NCBI RefSeq assembly: GCF_000722695.1
Contig: NZ_JPFU01000008.1
Location: 1 to 64,000 of the forward strand
Length of the DNA: 64,000 bases
DNA from: Streptococcus mitis
Lineage (GTDB): Bacteria > Bacillota > Bacilli > Lactobacillales > Streptococcaceae
Direction: 5' to 3'
Below are positions 1 to 10,730 of the stretch, in pieces (within the stretch, counting starts at the first letter, position 1; each line of letters opens with the position of its first letter). The position numbers were made by a program, and so were the translations under genes. The notes below the pieces were generated by a model. The model ran no database searches, was not told the DNA's origin, and saw only the letters and a program-made list of their open reading frames with translations.

Positions 1-62
1 GCACAGGACTTAAAATCCTGCGATTGGTAACGATCGTACCGGTTCGATTCCGGTCCTCGGCA
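1..62 (+). tRNA. tRNA-Leu (TAA), 5' end outside window
   Basis: The anticodon loop reads CTTAAAA, giving anticodon TAA. A long variable arm and the T-arm follow, and the acceptor 3' strand CCTCGGC plus discriminator A ends at 62. The 5' half is cut by the window edge. It is the first visible member of a tRNA array whose upstream part probably adjoins an rRNA operon (inference). Confidence 0.9.
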
Positions 63-73
63 TAAACTAATGA

Positions 74-147
74 GCACCCTTAGCTCAACTGGATAGAGTA
101 CCTGACTACGAATCAGGCGGTTAGAGGTTCGACTCCTCTAGGGTGCA
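74..147 (+). tRNA. tRNA-Arg (ACG)
   Basis: Full cloverleaf with acceptor GCACCCT/AGGGTGC, anticodon ACG in the stem CTGAC/GTCAG context, and discriminator A at 147. CCA is not encoded. Confidence 0.95.
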
Positions 148-162
148 TTTTTCTTTTTAACT

Positions 163-236
163 CGGGAAGTAGCTCAGCTTGGTAGAGTACTTGGTTTGGG
201 ACCAAGGTGTCGCAGGTTCGAATCCTGTCTTCCCGA
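163..236 (+). tRNA. tRNA-Pro (TGG)
   Basis: Acceptor CGGGAAG/CTTCCCG with anticodon TGG in the loop of the CTTGG/CCAAG stem. Follows tRNA-Arg by 15 bp. Confidence 0.95.
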
Positions 237-241
237 TATAT

Positions 242-315
242 GGCGGTGTAGCTCAGCTGGCTAGAGCGTCCGGTTCATACCCGGGAGGTCGGGGGTTCGA
301 TCCCCTTCGCCGCTA
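242..315 (+). tRNA. tRNA-Met (CAT), elongator type
   Basis: Acceptor GGCGGTG pairs with CGCCGCT (G1-T72 wobble). Anticodon is CAT and the T-arm is GGGGG/CCCTT. It lacks the three-G/three-C anticodon stem of initiators. Its place before the next CAT tRNA matches the Met-Ile2 order of Bacillus trnB-type arrays, so I call it elongator Met. Confidence 0.85.
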
Positions 316-328
316 TAAAGATCTTGTT

Positions 329-402
329 GGACCTTTAGCTCAGCTGGTTAGAGCTCTCGGCTCATAACCGAGTGGTCGTAGGTTCAAGTCCTACAAGGTC
401 CA
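329..402 (+). tRNA. tRNA with CAT anticodon, probably tRNA-Ile2 (lysidine type)
   Basis: Acceptor GGACCTT/AAGGTCC, anticodon CAT. Automatic callers usually label this Met. Its acceptor resembles tRNA-Ile2 (E. coli Ile2 also begins GGCCCCTTAGCTC), and its place between tRNA-Met and tRNA-Ser(TGA) copies the Met-Ile2-Ser-fMet order of Bacillus arrays. If so, its C34 would be changed to lysidine by TilS. Identity is inferred, not proven. Confidence 0.7.
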
Positions 403-414
403 TTTGAATAGTAT

Positions 415-504
415 GGAGGATTACCCAAGTCCGGCTGAAGGGAACGGTCTTGAAAACCGTCAGGCGTGTAAAAGCGTGCGTGGGTTCGAATCCCACATCC
501 TCCT
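415..504 (+). tRNA. tRNA-Ser (TGA)
   Basis: Class II tRNA with a long variable arm, acceptor GGAGGAT/ATCCTCC and anticodon TGA. The base after the acceptor is T; the second tRNA-Ser in this array has the usual G. Confidence 0.93.
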
Positions 505-513
505 TTTCATTAA

Positions 514-587
<74 letters not shown>

Positions 588-590
588 TAA

Positions 591-663
591 GGCTCGGTAG
601 CTCAGTTGGTAGAGCAATGGATTGAAGCTCCATGTGTCGGCGGTTCGATTCCGTCTCGCGCCA
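591..663 (+). tRNA. tRNA-Phe (GAA)
   Basis: Anticodon GAA in the TGGAT/GCTCCA arm, T-arm GGCGG/CCGTC. The acceptor GGCTCGG/TCGCGCC carries one mismatch (T4 opposite C69). Starts 3 bp after tRNA-fMet. Confidence 0.93.
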
Positions 664-683
664 TTTTTACTTATAGTATGTAT

Positions 684-754
684 GCGGGTGTAGTTTAGTG
701 GTAAAACTACAGCCTTCCAAGCTGTTGTCGCGAGTTCGATTCTCGTCACCCGCT
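684..754 (+). tRNA. tRNA-Gly (TCC)
   Basis: Acceptor GCGGGTG/CACCCGC, anticodon stem ACAGC/GCTGT with loop CTTCCAA, discriminator T. Confidence 0.94.
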
Positions 755-788
755 TTGAACTTTGTTCAAATTACCAAGTTTTTAACTT

Positions 789-862
<74 letters not shown>

Positions 863-868
863 TTAATT

Positions 869-956
869 GGAGAATTACTCAAGAGGCTGAAGAGGACGGT
901 TTGCTAAATCGTTAGGTCGGGTAACTGGCGCAAGGGTTCGAATCCCTTATTCTCCG
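869..956 (+). tRNA. tRNA-Ser (GCT)
   Basis: Class II tRNA with anticodon GCT, a long variable arm, acceptor GGAGAAT/ATTCTCC and discriminator G. Last gene of the array. Confidence 0.95.
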
Positions 957-963
957 TTTTATT

Positions 964-986
964 GAGAGTTTATAACTCTCTTTTTT
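964..986 (+). terminator. terminator of the tRNA operon
   Basis: Stem GAGAGTT/AACTCTC with a short loop followed by six T residues, 7 bp after the last tRNA. Confidence 0.85.
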
Positions 987-999
987 CTTGCTTCTTTGT

Positions 1000-2440
1000 C
1001 AACTGTACTGGGTTGAAGAAAAGTTAAGAACGAGAAAGGACAAATTTCGTCCTTTCTTTTTTGATATTCAGAGCGATAAAAATCCGTTTTTTGAAGTTTT
1101 CAAAGTTTCGAAATCCAAATGCATTGCGCTTGACAAGTTTGATAAGATTATTGGTCGCTTCTAATTTTGCGTTGGAATAAGGTAACTGAAAGGCGTTGAC
1201 GATTTTCTCTTTGTTCTTTAGAAAGGTTTTAAAGACAGTCTGAAAAAGAGGATGAACCTTCTTTATATTGTCTTCAATGAGACCGAAAAATTTCTCTGAT
1301 TCCTTATTCTAAAAGTGAAAAAGCAAGAGCTGATAGAGCTGATAGTGGTGTTTCAAGTCTTCTGAATAGCTCAAAAGCTTGTCTAGGATTTCTTTATTGG
1401 TTAAGTGCATACGAAAAGTAGGGCGATAAAAACCCTTATCACTGAGTTTCCGACTATCTTGTTGGATAAGTTTCCAGTAACGCTTGATAGCCTTGTATTC
1501 ATGGGATTTTCGATGATACTGATTCATGATTTGGACACGCACACGACTCATAGCACGGCTTAGATGTTGTACAATGTGGAAGCGATCTAGAACGATTTTA
1601 GCGTTTGGAAAAGTTGTCTAGCTAAGTCATAGTAGGGACTAAACATATCCAAAGTAATGATTTTTACCTGACAACGAACAGCTCGATTGTAGCGCAAAAA
1701 ATGATTTCTTATGATAGCTTGTGTTCTGCCCTCAAGAACAGTGATGATATTGAGCTTTTCAAAATCTTGCGCAATGAAACTCATCTTCAACTCCCGATTG
1801 AAACAGTCACTCCCCTGACTGTTTCAACGTCCCAGGACATAATCTCAGGCAGACGAGAAAAATCATGCTTAAAACGGAAGTCATTGAGTTTGCGAATGAC
1901 AGTTGAAGTTGAAATAGACAGCTGATGGGCAATGTCAGTCATAGAAGTCTTTTCAATTAGCTTCTGGGCAATCTTTTGGTTGATGATACGAGGGATTTGG
2001 TGATTTTTCTTTACTAGAGGAGTCTCAGCGACCGCCATTTTTAAGCAGTGATAGCACTTAAAACGACGCTTTCTAAGGAGAATTCTAGTAGCCATACCAG
2101 TTGTTTCAAGGTAAGGAATCTTAGACGGTTTTTGAAAGTCATATTTCTTCATTTGACTTCTGCAATTAGGACAAGGTGGAGCCTCATAATCCAGTTTAGA
2201 GATAATTTCTTTGTGGTTATCCCTATTAACGATATCCATAATTTGGATATTAGGGTCTTTGATATCGAGTAGTTTTGTGATAAAATGTAATTGTTCCATA
2301 GGATTCTTTCTAATGATGGTTTGGTTGCTTTTCATTATAGATCTTATGGGACTTTTTTTCTACAACAAAATAGGCTCCATAATATCCATAGGGGATTTAC
2401 CCACTACAAATATTATAGAGCCTTATTTTTTGTTGTATAA
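1000..2440 (-). mobile_element. degenerate ISL3-family insertion sequence (IS1167-like)
   Basis: Contains a broken ISL3-type transposase read leftwards. The right flank (about 2377-2432) has a GTAGTGGGT motif and an inverted GGCTC...GAGCC pair. The left flank has a related GTACTGGGTT near 1005. Exact ends and target duplication cannot be fixed by eye. The element lies between the tRNA array and birA. Confidence 0.6.
1024..2335 (-). pseudogene. ISL3-family transposase, frameshifted
   Basis: The N-terminal part (2335-1787) carries the family's zinc-ribbon segment (CPNC and a CYHC pair) and a helix-turn-helix region (TDIAHQLSISTSTV). The reading frame breaks at about 1787 and again at about 1590. 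An in-frame TAG lies at 1309-1311. C-terminal homology (NAFGFRNFENFKKR region) continues to a TAA at 1024-1026. The catalytic core is therefore split over at least three pieces and cannot give a full transposase. About 430 residues would be intact length. A terminator-like palindrome (GAAAGGAC/GTCCTTTC plus T-run) lies at its 3' end, 1034-1062. Confidence 0.85.
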
Positions 2441-2448
2441 ACTTACTA

Positions 2449-3384
2449 TTACTTCCAAGTTTTTAGTGAAATTTCTCCGCTATTTAGCCAGATTTCTTTT
2501 CCGTTATCACATTGAACTAAAAGTTTACCACTTTCAGAGATATCTTTAGCAAGTCCCTTGTAGTCTTTTTGATCTAGTATAAAAGTAACTTCTTTTCCTA
2601 GGACGAATGACTGTTTTTTATATAGGTATAATAGCTCTTCTGCTGGTGTTTCGAAGAAAACACGCCAGATTTCTATGATTAATTCATTTCTGGTTATAGG
2701 TGCTGGTGCTTTAAATAGACTAGCAGCTTTTTCTTTTAATTCCTGGGGGAAGTCTTTGATAGTAAAGTTGATTCCTACTCCAATAATGATATCTGTGACT
2801 AGGCCTGTTTCTACAGACGTCATTGCCTCAGTAAGGATTCCTCCGATTTTATGATTGTTTAGGTAGATATCATTGACCCATTTTATGTCGACATCTATTA
2901 AAGTTAGGTTCTTAATGGCTTTGTAGACAGCTCCAGCTACAAGTAGTGTGTAGGATGGTAACTTGTCATAGGCGAGATTTGGTTTAAGATGGAGTGTCAT
3001 ATAAATACCACCTTGTGGTGAGTAGAAGGAACGTTGAAAACGGCCTCGCCCTGCTGTTTGATAGGAAGCTATATAGAGGGTGTTTGCTTCATTTCCTAAA
3101 TCAATTGCTTCTTTTGCATCCAGTTGTGTTGATTTTGTTTCGGGTTTAAAACTGACTTTAATTGGAAGATTTTCTTCTAGAATCTCTGGAAGAATAAGGT
3201 CACCATTCATTAGTTTATATCCTTTGTTTTTGATGCTATCAATTTCAATGCCTTCTTGTTCTAGTCGCTTGATGGCTTTCCAAATTGATGTTCGGCTTAG
3301 GGATAGTTCTTCTGCAATTTTTTCTCCGCTGATATAGTCGGTTTCTTTAGATAGGATTTGGTAGACAGCTTGGTAGGATTTCAT
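2449..3384 (-). CDS. birA: BirA: biotin-protein ligase and biotin-operon repressor
   Basis: 311 residues, the length of two-domain BirA. Residues 1-60 form a winged helix (EKIAEELSLSRTSIWKAIK), so this is the DNA-binding type rather than a ligase-only form. The ligase domain has the biotinyl-AMP loop GRGRFQR at 112-118 and KWVNDIYLNNHKIGG at 168-182. It would activate biotin with ATP and attach it to carrier proteins such as acetyl-CoA carboxylase BCCP in the cytoplasm. It is monocistronic, facing the ISL3 remnant, and read away from the next gene. Confidence 0.95.
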   Translation of the reverse strand: MKSYQAVYQILSKETDYISGEKIAEELSLSRTSIWKAIKRLEQEGIEIDSIKNKGYKLMNGDLILPEILEENLPIKVSFKPETKSTQLDAKEAIDLGNEANTLYIASYQTAGRGRFQRSFYSPQGGIYMTLHLKPNLAYDKLPSYTLLVAGAVYKAIKNLTLIDVDIKWVNDIYLNNHKIGGILTEAMTSVETGLVTDIIIGVGINFTIKDFPQELKEKAASLFKAPAPITRNELIIEIWRVFFETPAEELLYLYKKQSFVLGKEVTFILDQKDYKGLAKDISESGKLLVQCDNGKEIWLNSGEISLKTWK

Positions 3385-3604
3385 AGTGTTGCCTTTCTTT
3401 AAGAGTAGTATATGATTTGAATCTAGTTTGGATAGTTGCGCCTAATCTATATTTTATTACTACTATTTTAACATATGCCTACTATTTACGGCATGATTTT
3501 CTTAGAGAAAATGCAATCATTAATATTGAGTTTTGAAATCTCAGTATTTTTGCTCCCTTTTTTACCTAGGAATCGTTTCCTTTGTTTTCAAATTGCTAAA
3601 AAAG

Positions 3605-3613
3605 TGGTACAAT
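3605..3613 (+). promoter_or_regulatory. extended -10 promoter for the Wzy-like gene
   Basis: TGG followed by TACAAT (3608-3613) forms an extended -10. The -35 is poor. It lies 55 bp before the TTG start at 3668, which has a GAGAAAGG Shine-Dalgarno. Confidence 0.5.
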
Positions 3614-3667
3614 AAAGGGTAGCTTACTATTATCTGAATCAGCTGATTTGGAGAGAAAGGATTCATT

Positions 3668-4861
3668 TTGAAATCAATAGGCTTTATTGAAAAGCTGAAA
3701 GGGTTGTCTAGTAAAGAACTTATTTTATTGGGAATTATCCTGAGTATCTTTTTACCCTTTTATCTTTTTGTAGTTGTATTCTGTTTATATATTATCAGTT
3801 TGATTTTTACAGGAGACATGAAAAGTATTCTTCAGAAAATGGGGGAGCATCCGATGCTGCTTCTTTTTCTTGGCTATAGTACTGTAATATCCATTTTTGC
3901 ACAAAATTGGATGGGTCTTGTGGCTTCAGTAGGAATGTTTCTATTTACTGTTTTCTTTTTGCACTATCAGTCGATTTTATCACATAAATTCTTTCGATTG
4001 ATTTTGCAGCTCGTCTTGTTTGGTAGCGTCTTGTCAGCTGCTTTTGCGAGTTTAGAACATTTCCAAATTGTGAAGAAATTTAACTATGCTTTTCTTTCAC
4101 CCAATATGCAGGTGTGGCATCAGAATCGGGCAGAAGTGACCTTCTTTAATCCTAATTATTATGGAATTATTTGTTGTTTCTGTATCATGATTGCCTTCTA
4201 TCTGTTTACAACGACCAAGTTGAATTGGTTGAAAGTATTCTGTGTGATTGCAGGCTTTGTGAATCTCTTTGGTTTGAACTTTACGCAAAATCGAACTGCC
4301 TTTCCTGCTATTATCGCTGGAGCCATTATTTATCTCTTTACGACCATTAAAAACTGGAAGGCCTTTTGGCTTAGTACTGGAGTCTTTGCGATTGGCTTGA
4401 GTTTCCTATTTTCCAGTGATTTAGGAGTTCGGATGGGGACTTTAGACTCTTCTATGGAAGAACGCATTTCTATCTGGGATGCTGGGATGGCCTTATTTAA
4501 GCAAAATCCTTTCTGGGGTGAAGGGCCATTGACTTATATGCACTCTTATCCTAGAATACATGCTCCTTATCATGAACATGCTCATAGTCTTTATATTGAT
4601 ACGATTCTGAGTTACGGAGTTGTGGGAACTATTTTATTAGTTTTGTCTTCTATTGCTCCTGTTCGCTTGATGATGGATATGAGTCAGGAGTCGGGGAAAC
4701 GTCCGATTATCGGTCTTTACCTATCTTTCCTTACAGTGGTTGCTGTGCACGGAATTTTTGACTTGGCCCTCTTCTGGATTCAGTCAGGATTTATTTTCTT
4801 GCTAGTTATGTGCAGTATTCCATTGGAGCATAGAACTTTGGTATCGGACATGACTGATTAA
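3668..4861 (+). CDS. O-antigen ligase/polymerase-like polytopic membrane protein
   Basis: 397 residues with about ten hydrophobic segments and a hydrophilic loop around residues 255-315 (SSMEERISIWDAGMALF, WGEGPLTYMHSY, HEHAHSLYIDTI). This matches the Wzy_C/WaaL fold, where a periplasmic-side loop with Arg and His residues joins lipid-linked glycan. In a Gram-positive it may polymerise or attach an envelope polysaccharide; the substrate is unknown. The start is TTG at 3668, chosen for the GAGAAAGG ribosome site 7 bp upstream. It is monocistronic, followed by a terminator. Confidence 0.75.
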   Translation: MKSIGFIEKLKGLSSKELILLGIILSIFLPFYLFVVVFCLYIISLIFTGDMKSILQKMGEHPMLLLFLGYSTVISIFAQNWMGLVASVGMFLFTVFFLHYQSILSHKFFRLILQLVLFGSVLSAAFASLEHFQIVKKFNYAFLSPNMQVWHQNRAEVTFFNPNYYGIICCFCIMIAFYLFTTTKLNWLKVFCVIAGFVNLFGLNFTQNRTAFPAIIAGAIIYLFTTIKNWKAFWLSTGVFAIGLSFLFSSDLGVRMGTLDSSMEERISIWDAGMALFKQNPFWGEGPLTYMHSYPRIHAPYHEHAHSLYIDTILSYGVVGTILLVLSSIAPVRLMMDMSQESGKRPIIGLYLSFLTVVAVHGIFDLALFWIQSGFIFLLVMCSIPLEHRTLVSDMTD

Positions 4862-4872
4862 GTTTATAAGAG

Positions 4873-4906
4873 TAAAATCTTCTATCTTGTGTAGGAGATT
4901 TTTTTA
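4873..4906 (+). terminator. terminator after the Wzy-like gene
   Basis: Stem AAAATCT...AGATTTT with one or two bulges, running into a T-tract. Confidence 0.65.
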
Positions 4907-4936
4907 CTAGGAAAAATTATTTCTAAATCGAAATAG

Positions 4937-4989
4937 TTGACAGTTGGAATAACAAGTGTTACAATAGTTTTATTCATTTCGATATCGAA
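4937..4989 (+). promoter_or_regulatory. promoter and 12-bp palindromic operator of the MarR gene
   Basis: TTGACA (4937-4942) and TACAAT (4960-4965) with a 17-bp spacer make a near-consensus promoter. The perfect palindrome TTCGATATCGAA (4978-4989) lies just downstream and a related half-site (AAATCGAAATAG) overlaps the -35 region. This placement suits autorepression by the MarR protein encoded next (inference). Confidence 0.6.
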
Positions 4990-5005
4990 GTAAATAGGAG
5001 GTGTT

Positions 5006-5449
5006 ATGAAAGATAGTCATTTGGTAGCCCATCATATTCGTTTGTTGAATGGGCGGATTTTTCAAAAGTTACTGAGCCAAGATCCTGAAGCTCTTTATCG
5101 GAGTGAACAGGGGAAGATTTTAGCGGTTTTATGGAATAGTGAAACTGGCTGCGCAACTGCAACAGATATTGCTCTGTCGACTGGGCTTGCTAATAATACG
5201 CTAACGACTATGATAAAAAAGCTAGAGGAACAAAAGCTTGTAACCGTTAGTCCATGTGGAGAAGATAAGCGTAAGAAGTATTTAGTTTTAACAGAGTTGG
5301 GGCAATCTCAGAAAGAAGTGGGACATCGTGTCAGTCAGAAATTGGATACGATTTTTTACAAAGGATTTTCAGAGGAAGAAATTCGGCAGTTTGAAGCCTT
5401 TCAAGAAAGAATTTTGGCTAATCTAAAAGAGGAGGAAAATGAGGATTAA
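5006..5449 (+). CDS. MarR-family transcriptional regulator
   Basis: 147 residues, typical MarR length. The winged helix-turn-helix spans about residues 47-100 (TATDIALSTGLANNTLTTMIKKLEEQ and the wing CGEDKRKKYLVLTELG), flanked by helices for dimerisation. Start ATG 5006 has AGGAGG 8 bp upstream. The next gene is a decayed SnoaL-like ORF starting right after the stop, then proV, so the three may share a transcript. The ligand is not deducible. Confidence 0.9.
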   Translation: MKDSHLVAHHIRLLNGRIFQKLLSQDPEALYRSEQGKILAVLWNSETGCATATDIALSTGLANNTLTTMIKKLEEQKLVTVSPCGEDKRKKYLVLTELGQSQKEVGHRVSQKLDTIFYKGFSEEEIRQFEAFQERILANLKEEENED

Positions 5450-5450
5450 A

Positions 5451-5675
5451 ATGGAGCAAATTAGCTACTTTTAAGTAAAGGGCACTTTCGACTTTGTTTT
5501 CCAACTCTTAGGACAAGGAAACTAAGTGGTTAGCTATGGTCAAACTCAGATTGATGGCCTTGCTTATGCTCAGTATGATATCTTCCGACTAGAAAACGGT
5601 AAAATTGTGGAGCATTGGGATAATAAGGAAATTATGCCTAAGGTAGAAGACTTGACCAATCGAGGCAAGTTTTAA
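5451..5675 (+). pseudogene. SnoaL/NTF2-like protein remnant
   Basis: One frame from ATG 5451 to TAA 5673-5675 (74 codons) is interrupted by two in-frame TAA stops (codons 8 and 25). The tail reads like a SnoaL-type C-terminus (LAYAQYDIFRLENGKIVEHWDNKE). The family is usually about 120-140 residues, so the middle has been deleted as well. It lies between the MarR gene and proV. Confidence 0.75.
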
Positions 5676-5689
5676 ATTGAGGATACAGA

Positions 5690-7931
<2,242 letters not shown>

Positions 7932-7977
7932 TTTGAAAATGTCAAACTCAACTTTGTTAAACGACCATATAGAAAAC

Positions 7978-8006
7978 TGCTCAGACAATGTTGTCTGGGC
8001 TTTTTT
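7978..8006 (+). terminator. terminator of proV-proWX
   Basis: Stem GCTCAGACA/TGTCTGGGC with a tight loop and TTTTTT. A group II intron begins immediately after the T-run, the usual target site of group IIC introns. Confidence 0.9.
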
Positions 8007-8008
8007 GG

Positions 8009-9869
8009 GTACGACGGGCATGTCGTACATCTGAGGTGTAAGTCCTCCGTGGGCACCCGCTACCGGTGAACCCAATAGCGATTCCCAAGCCTGACTATCG
8101 TGAGGTAGCGGGGAGAGGAAGGGATAGCGAAATCGTGGCTCTACGAACAGGAACGTGATAGTAAGGCGTATATAGCGGATAAGGGGGCCTAAAACTCTAA
8201 AGTCCAAAAAGGTAGTCGTAACCTATATGCGTAAATCACGAGAGTAAACGAGGAAAGATGTACAACTTATCCCGTGAGGTCTCATGAGCGCTGAAAGCGT
8301 AGTAACAACGAATCATGAGAAGTCAGCCGAGCCCATAGTAGTGAGGAAACTTCTGTAATGGAAGTGGAGCGAAGGGGTGAACAACTAATTGAAGTAATCC
8401 TACTTCACTTGTGTCTGTAAAACGAACGGTCTGATAGAACTGGACTCTATCACGTATTGACTAGATGAAGGTTCACCAATATAAGATGTCCCTCAGGCAC
8501 CAAAACAAGAAAGGAATACGCACATGTCAAAATTGCTAGATAAGATATTATCACGCGAAAATATGCTGGAAGCCTACAATCAAGTAAAATCCAATAAGGG
8601 CTCAGCTGGGATTGATGGAATTACTATCGAAGAGATGGATAATTATCTCAGACAAAACTGGCGCCTGACTAAGGAACGGATAAAACAAAGAAAATATAAG
8701 CCTCAACCAGTTCTCAGAGTTGAGATTCCCAAACCAAACGGAGGCATCCGTCAACTAGGAATTCCAACAGTTATGGATAGAATGATTCAACAGGCCATTA
8801 TTCAAGTCCTTACCCCCATTTGTGAACCCCATTTCTCAGATACGAGCTATGGATTCAGACCAAATCGGTCATGTGAAAAAGCCATCATGAAGCTCTTAGA
8901 GTACTTAAATGACGGCTATGAGTGGATAGTGGATATAGACCTAGAGAAATTCTTCGATACAGTTCCTCAAGATAGATTGATGTCCTTAGTACATAACATT
9001 ATCGAAGACGGAGATACGGAATCCTTGATTCGTAAATATCTTCATTCAGGTGTTATCATTAACGGTCAGCGTCATAAAACGCTAGTTGGCACACCACAGG
9101 GAGGAAATTTATCTCCTCTCTTATCCAATATCATGCTTAATGAATTGGATAAGGAATTAGAAAAGAGGGGACTTCGATTTGTGCGCTACGCAGATGATTG
9201 TGTGATTACGGTCGGAAGCGAGGCTGCCGCTAAGCGTGTGATGTATTCAGTCAGTCGTTTTATTGAGAAACGGCTAGGTTTGAAAGTAAACATAACCAAG
9301 ACTAAGATTACTAGACCAAGAGAGTTGAAATATTTAGGTTTCGGGTTCTGGAAATCATCAGCTGGTTGGAAAAGTCGCCCCCATCAAGATAGTGTTCGGA
9401 GATTTAAGCTTAAATTGAAGAAACTAACACAGAGGAAATGGAGTATAGACTTAACAGGACGTATTGAGCAACTGAATTTGTCTATTCGAGGATGGATAAA
9501 CTATTTCTCATTGGGAAATATGAAAAGTATAGTCACCAGCATAGATGAGCGCTTGCGCACTCGCCTACGAGTGATTATCTGAAAGCAATGGAAGAAGAAA
9601 TCTAGACGATTATGGGGATTGCTTAAGTTAGGAGTTCCTAAATGGATAGCAGATAAGGTATCTGGCTGGGGCGACCATTATCAATTAGTAGCTCAGAAGT
9701 CGGTACTTAAACGTGCTATATCAAAACCAGTCCTTGAGAAACGTGGACTGGTTTCGTGTTTGGATTATTACCTTGAACGACATGTGTTAAAAGTTAGTTG
9801 AACCGCCGTATGCCGAACGGCACGTACGGTGGTGTGAGAGGGGCTAGAGATTATCCCCTACTCGATTGT
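8009..9869 (+). mobile_element. group IIC-like intron with internal maturase gene
   Basis: About 1.86 kb. The 5' region is a dense structured RNA (first helix GTACGAC/GTCGTAC at 8009-8029), then the maturase ORF. A domain V-like hairpin lies at about 9800-9834 (GCCGTATGCC...GTACGG) and a domain VI-like hairpin at about 9838-9866 (GAGGGGC...CCCCTAC). It sits directly behind a rho-independent terminator and its maturase lacks an endonuclease domain, both typical of class C. End coordinates are approximate. The broken maturase (next entry) suggests it is no longer mobile by itself. Confidence 0.8.
8524..9801 (+). pseudogene. group II intron reverse transcriptase/maturase, interrupted by a stop
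   Basis: 352 codons are open to TGA 9580-9582, then the same frame continues for about 72 more codons to 9801 (LWGLLKLGVPKWIADKVSGWGDHY). The RT palm motif YADD lies near residue 222 with fingers motifs (GIDGITIEEMD, YGFRPNRSCEKA) and TPQGGNLSPLLSN. The stop falls in the thumb/maturase X region where tryptophan is likely (TGG to TGA). The split product probably lacks maturase function. Start ATG 8524 has AAGAAAGGA upstream. Confidence 0.85.
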
Positions 9870-9948
9870 CAGAACTAATGATTTTCATTTTTAAATGGAA
9901 AATAAGAGGAAATTTTTAGGATTTTCTAAAATTTTACTGTAAATACAC

Positions 9949-9976
9949 TTGACTATTCACAAAATAGGTGTATAAT
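9949..9976 (+). promoter_or_regulatory. promoter of the ECF transporter operon
   Basis: TTGACT (9949-9954) and TATAAT (9971-9976) with a 16-bp spacer, about 80 bp beyond the intron 3' end. The transcript would have a leader of about 145 nt. Confidence 0.75.
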
Positions 9977-9984
9977 GTGTTGTG

Positions 9985-10120
9985 AACTACTTAACAAATA
10001 AAGATTTCCAGCTCATGTCGACTAAGGATGGAAATCTTGTGTATAGACAGTTCAGTAGATATATAATAGAGCGTTGCGTCCGAAAGTCTATCCAGACACG
10101 GCTCTTTAAAAACAAAAGGA
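9985..10120 (+). promoter_or_regulatory. structured 5' leader of the ECF operon, possible riboswitch
   Basis: Two strong hairpins are visible. AAGATTTCCA pairs with TGGAAATCTT across a 17-nt loop (about 10002-10038). AGAGC...GCTCT encloses GTC/GAC pairs (about 10068-10107) and is followed by TTTAAAA, a weak terminator-like end. Many vitamin-importing ECF operons have riboswitch leaders; I do not recognise this one as any known class. Confidence 0.45.
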
Positions 10121-10127
10121 GAAGATT

Positions 10128-10730
10128 ATGAAAACAGAACCGATTCATCGTACCAGTATGTGGAAATTTAAGTTAAGTGCTGCCACCATGACTTTGATTC
10201 CCGCTGCCGTGGGGATTAACTATGTTGCCAAAGCCTTGGCGGAGGGATTAAAGTTGCCCGTTTGGCTGGGGTCTTTGGGAACCTTTCTTACCAGCATGTT
10301 GGCTGGGCCGGTTGCCGGTGCCATTAGTGGTTTCATCAACAACGTGATCTATGGGCTGACCTTATCGCCAATTTCAACCGTGTATGCGATTACCAGCATC
10401 GGAATTGGGATTGCTGTCGGAGTTTTGCACGCCAATGGGTGGTTCTCGTCAGCGCGACGAGTATTTGTTTCTGCTATTATTATTGCCATCGTTTCAGCTG
10501 TCATTTCAACGCCACTCAACGTCATCTTTTGGGGTGGTCAGACCGGTATCGCTTGGGGTGACTCATTGTTTGCGGTAATGGTCGCCAATCATGCACCAGT
10601 GTGGCTGGCCTCATTTACCGATGAGTTTGTCTTGGATATTTTGGATAAAGTCTGCGTGGCCTACCTGGCATTCTTCATCTATCGTCAGCTGCCGAAGCGG
10701 ATGGTGCACTTCTTTAGCGATGATAAATGA
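10128..10730 (+). CDS. ECF transporter substrate-binding (S) component, substrate unknown
   Basis: 200 residues with about six hydrophobic helices (LIPAAVGINYVAK, LGTFLTSMLAGPVAGAISGF, ITSIGIGIAVGV and others). Size, hydrophobicity and position just ahead of EcfT and two ATPase genes support an S subunit of a dedicated (group I) ECF importer for a micronutrient. The binding-loop residues do not tell me the ligand. GGAGAAG lies 5-10 bp before ATG 10128. Base composition is visibly richer in G+C than flanking streptococcal genes, suggesting transfer from another Lactobacillales lineage. Confidence 0.75.
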   Translation: MKTEPIHRTSMWKFKLSAATMTLIPAAVGINYVAKALAEGLKLPVWLGSLGTFLTSMLAGPVAGAISGFINNVIYGLTLSPISTVYAITSIGIGIAVGVLHANGWFSSARRVFVSAIIIAIVSAVISTPLNVIFWGGQTGIAWGDSLFAVMVANHAPVWLASFTDEFVLDILDKVCVAYLAFFIYRQLPKRMVHFFSDDK

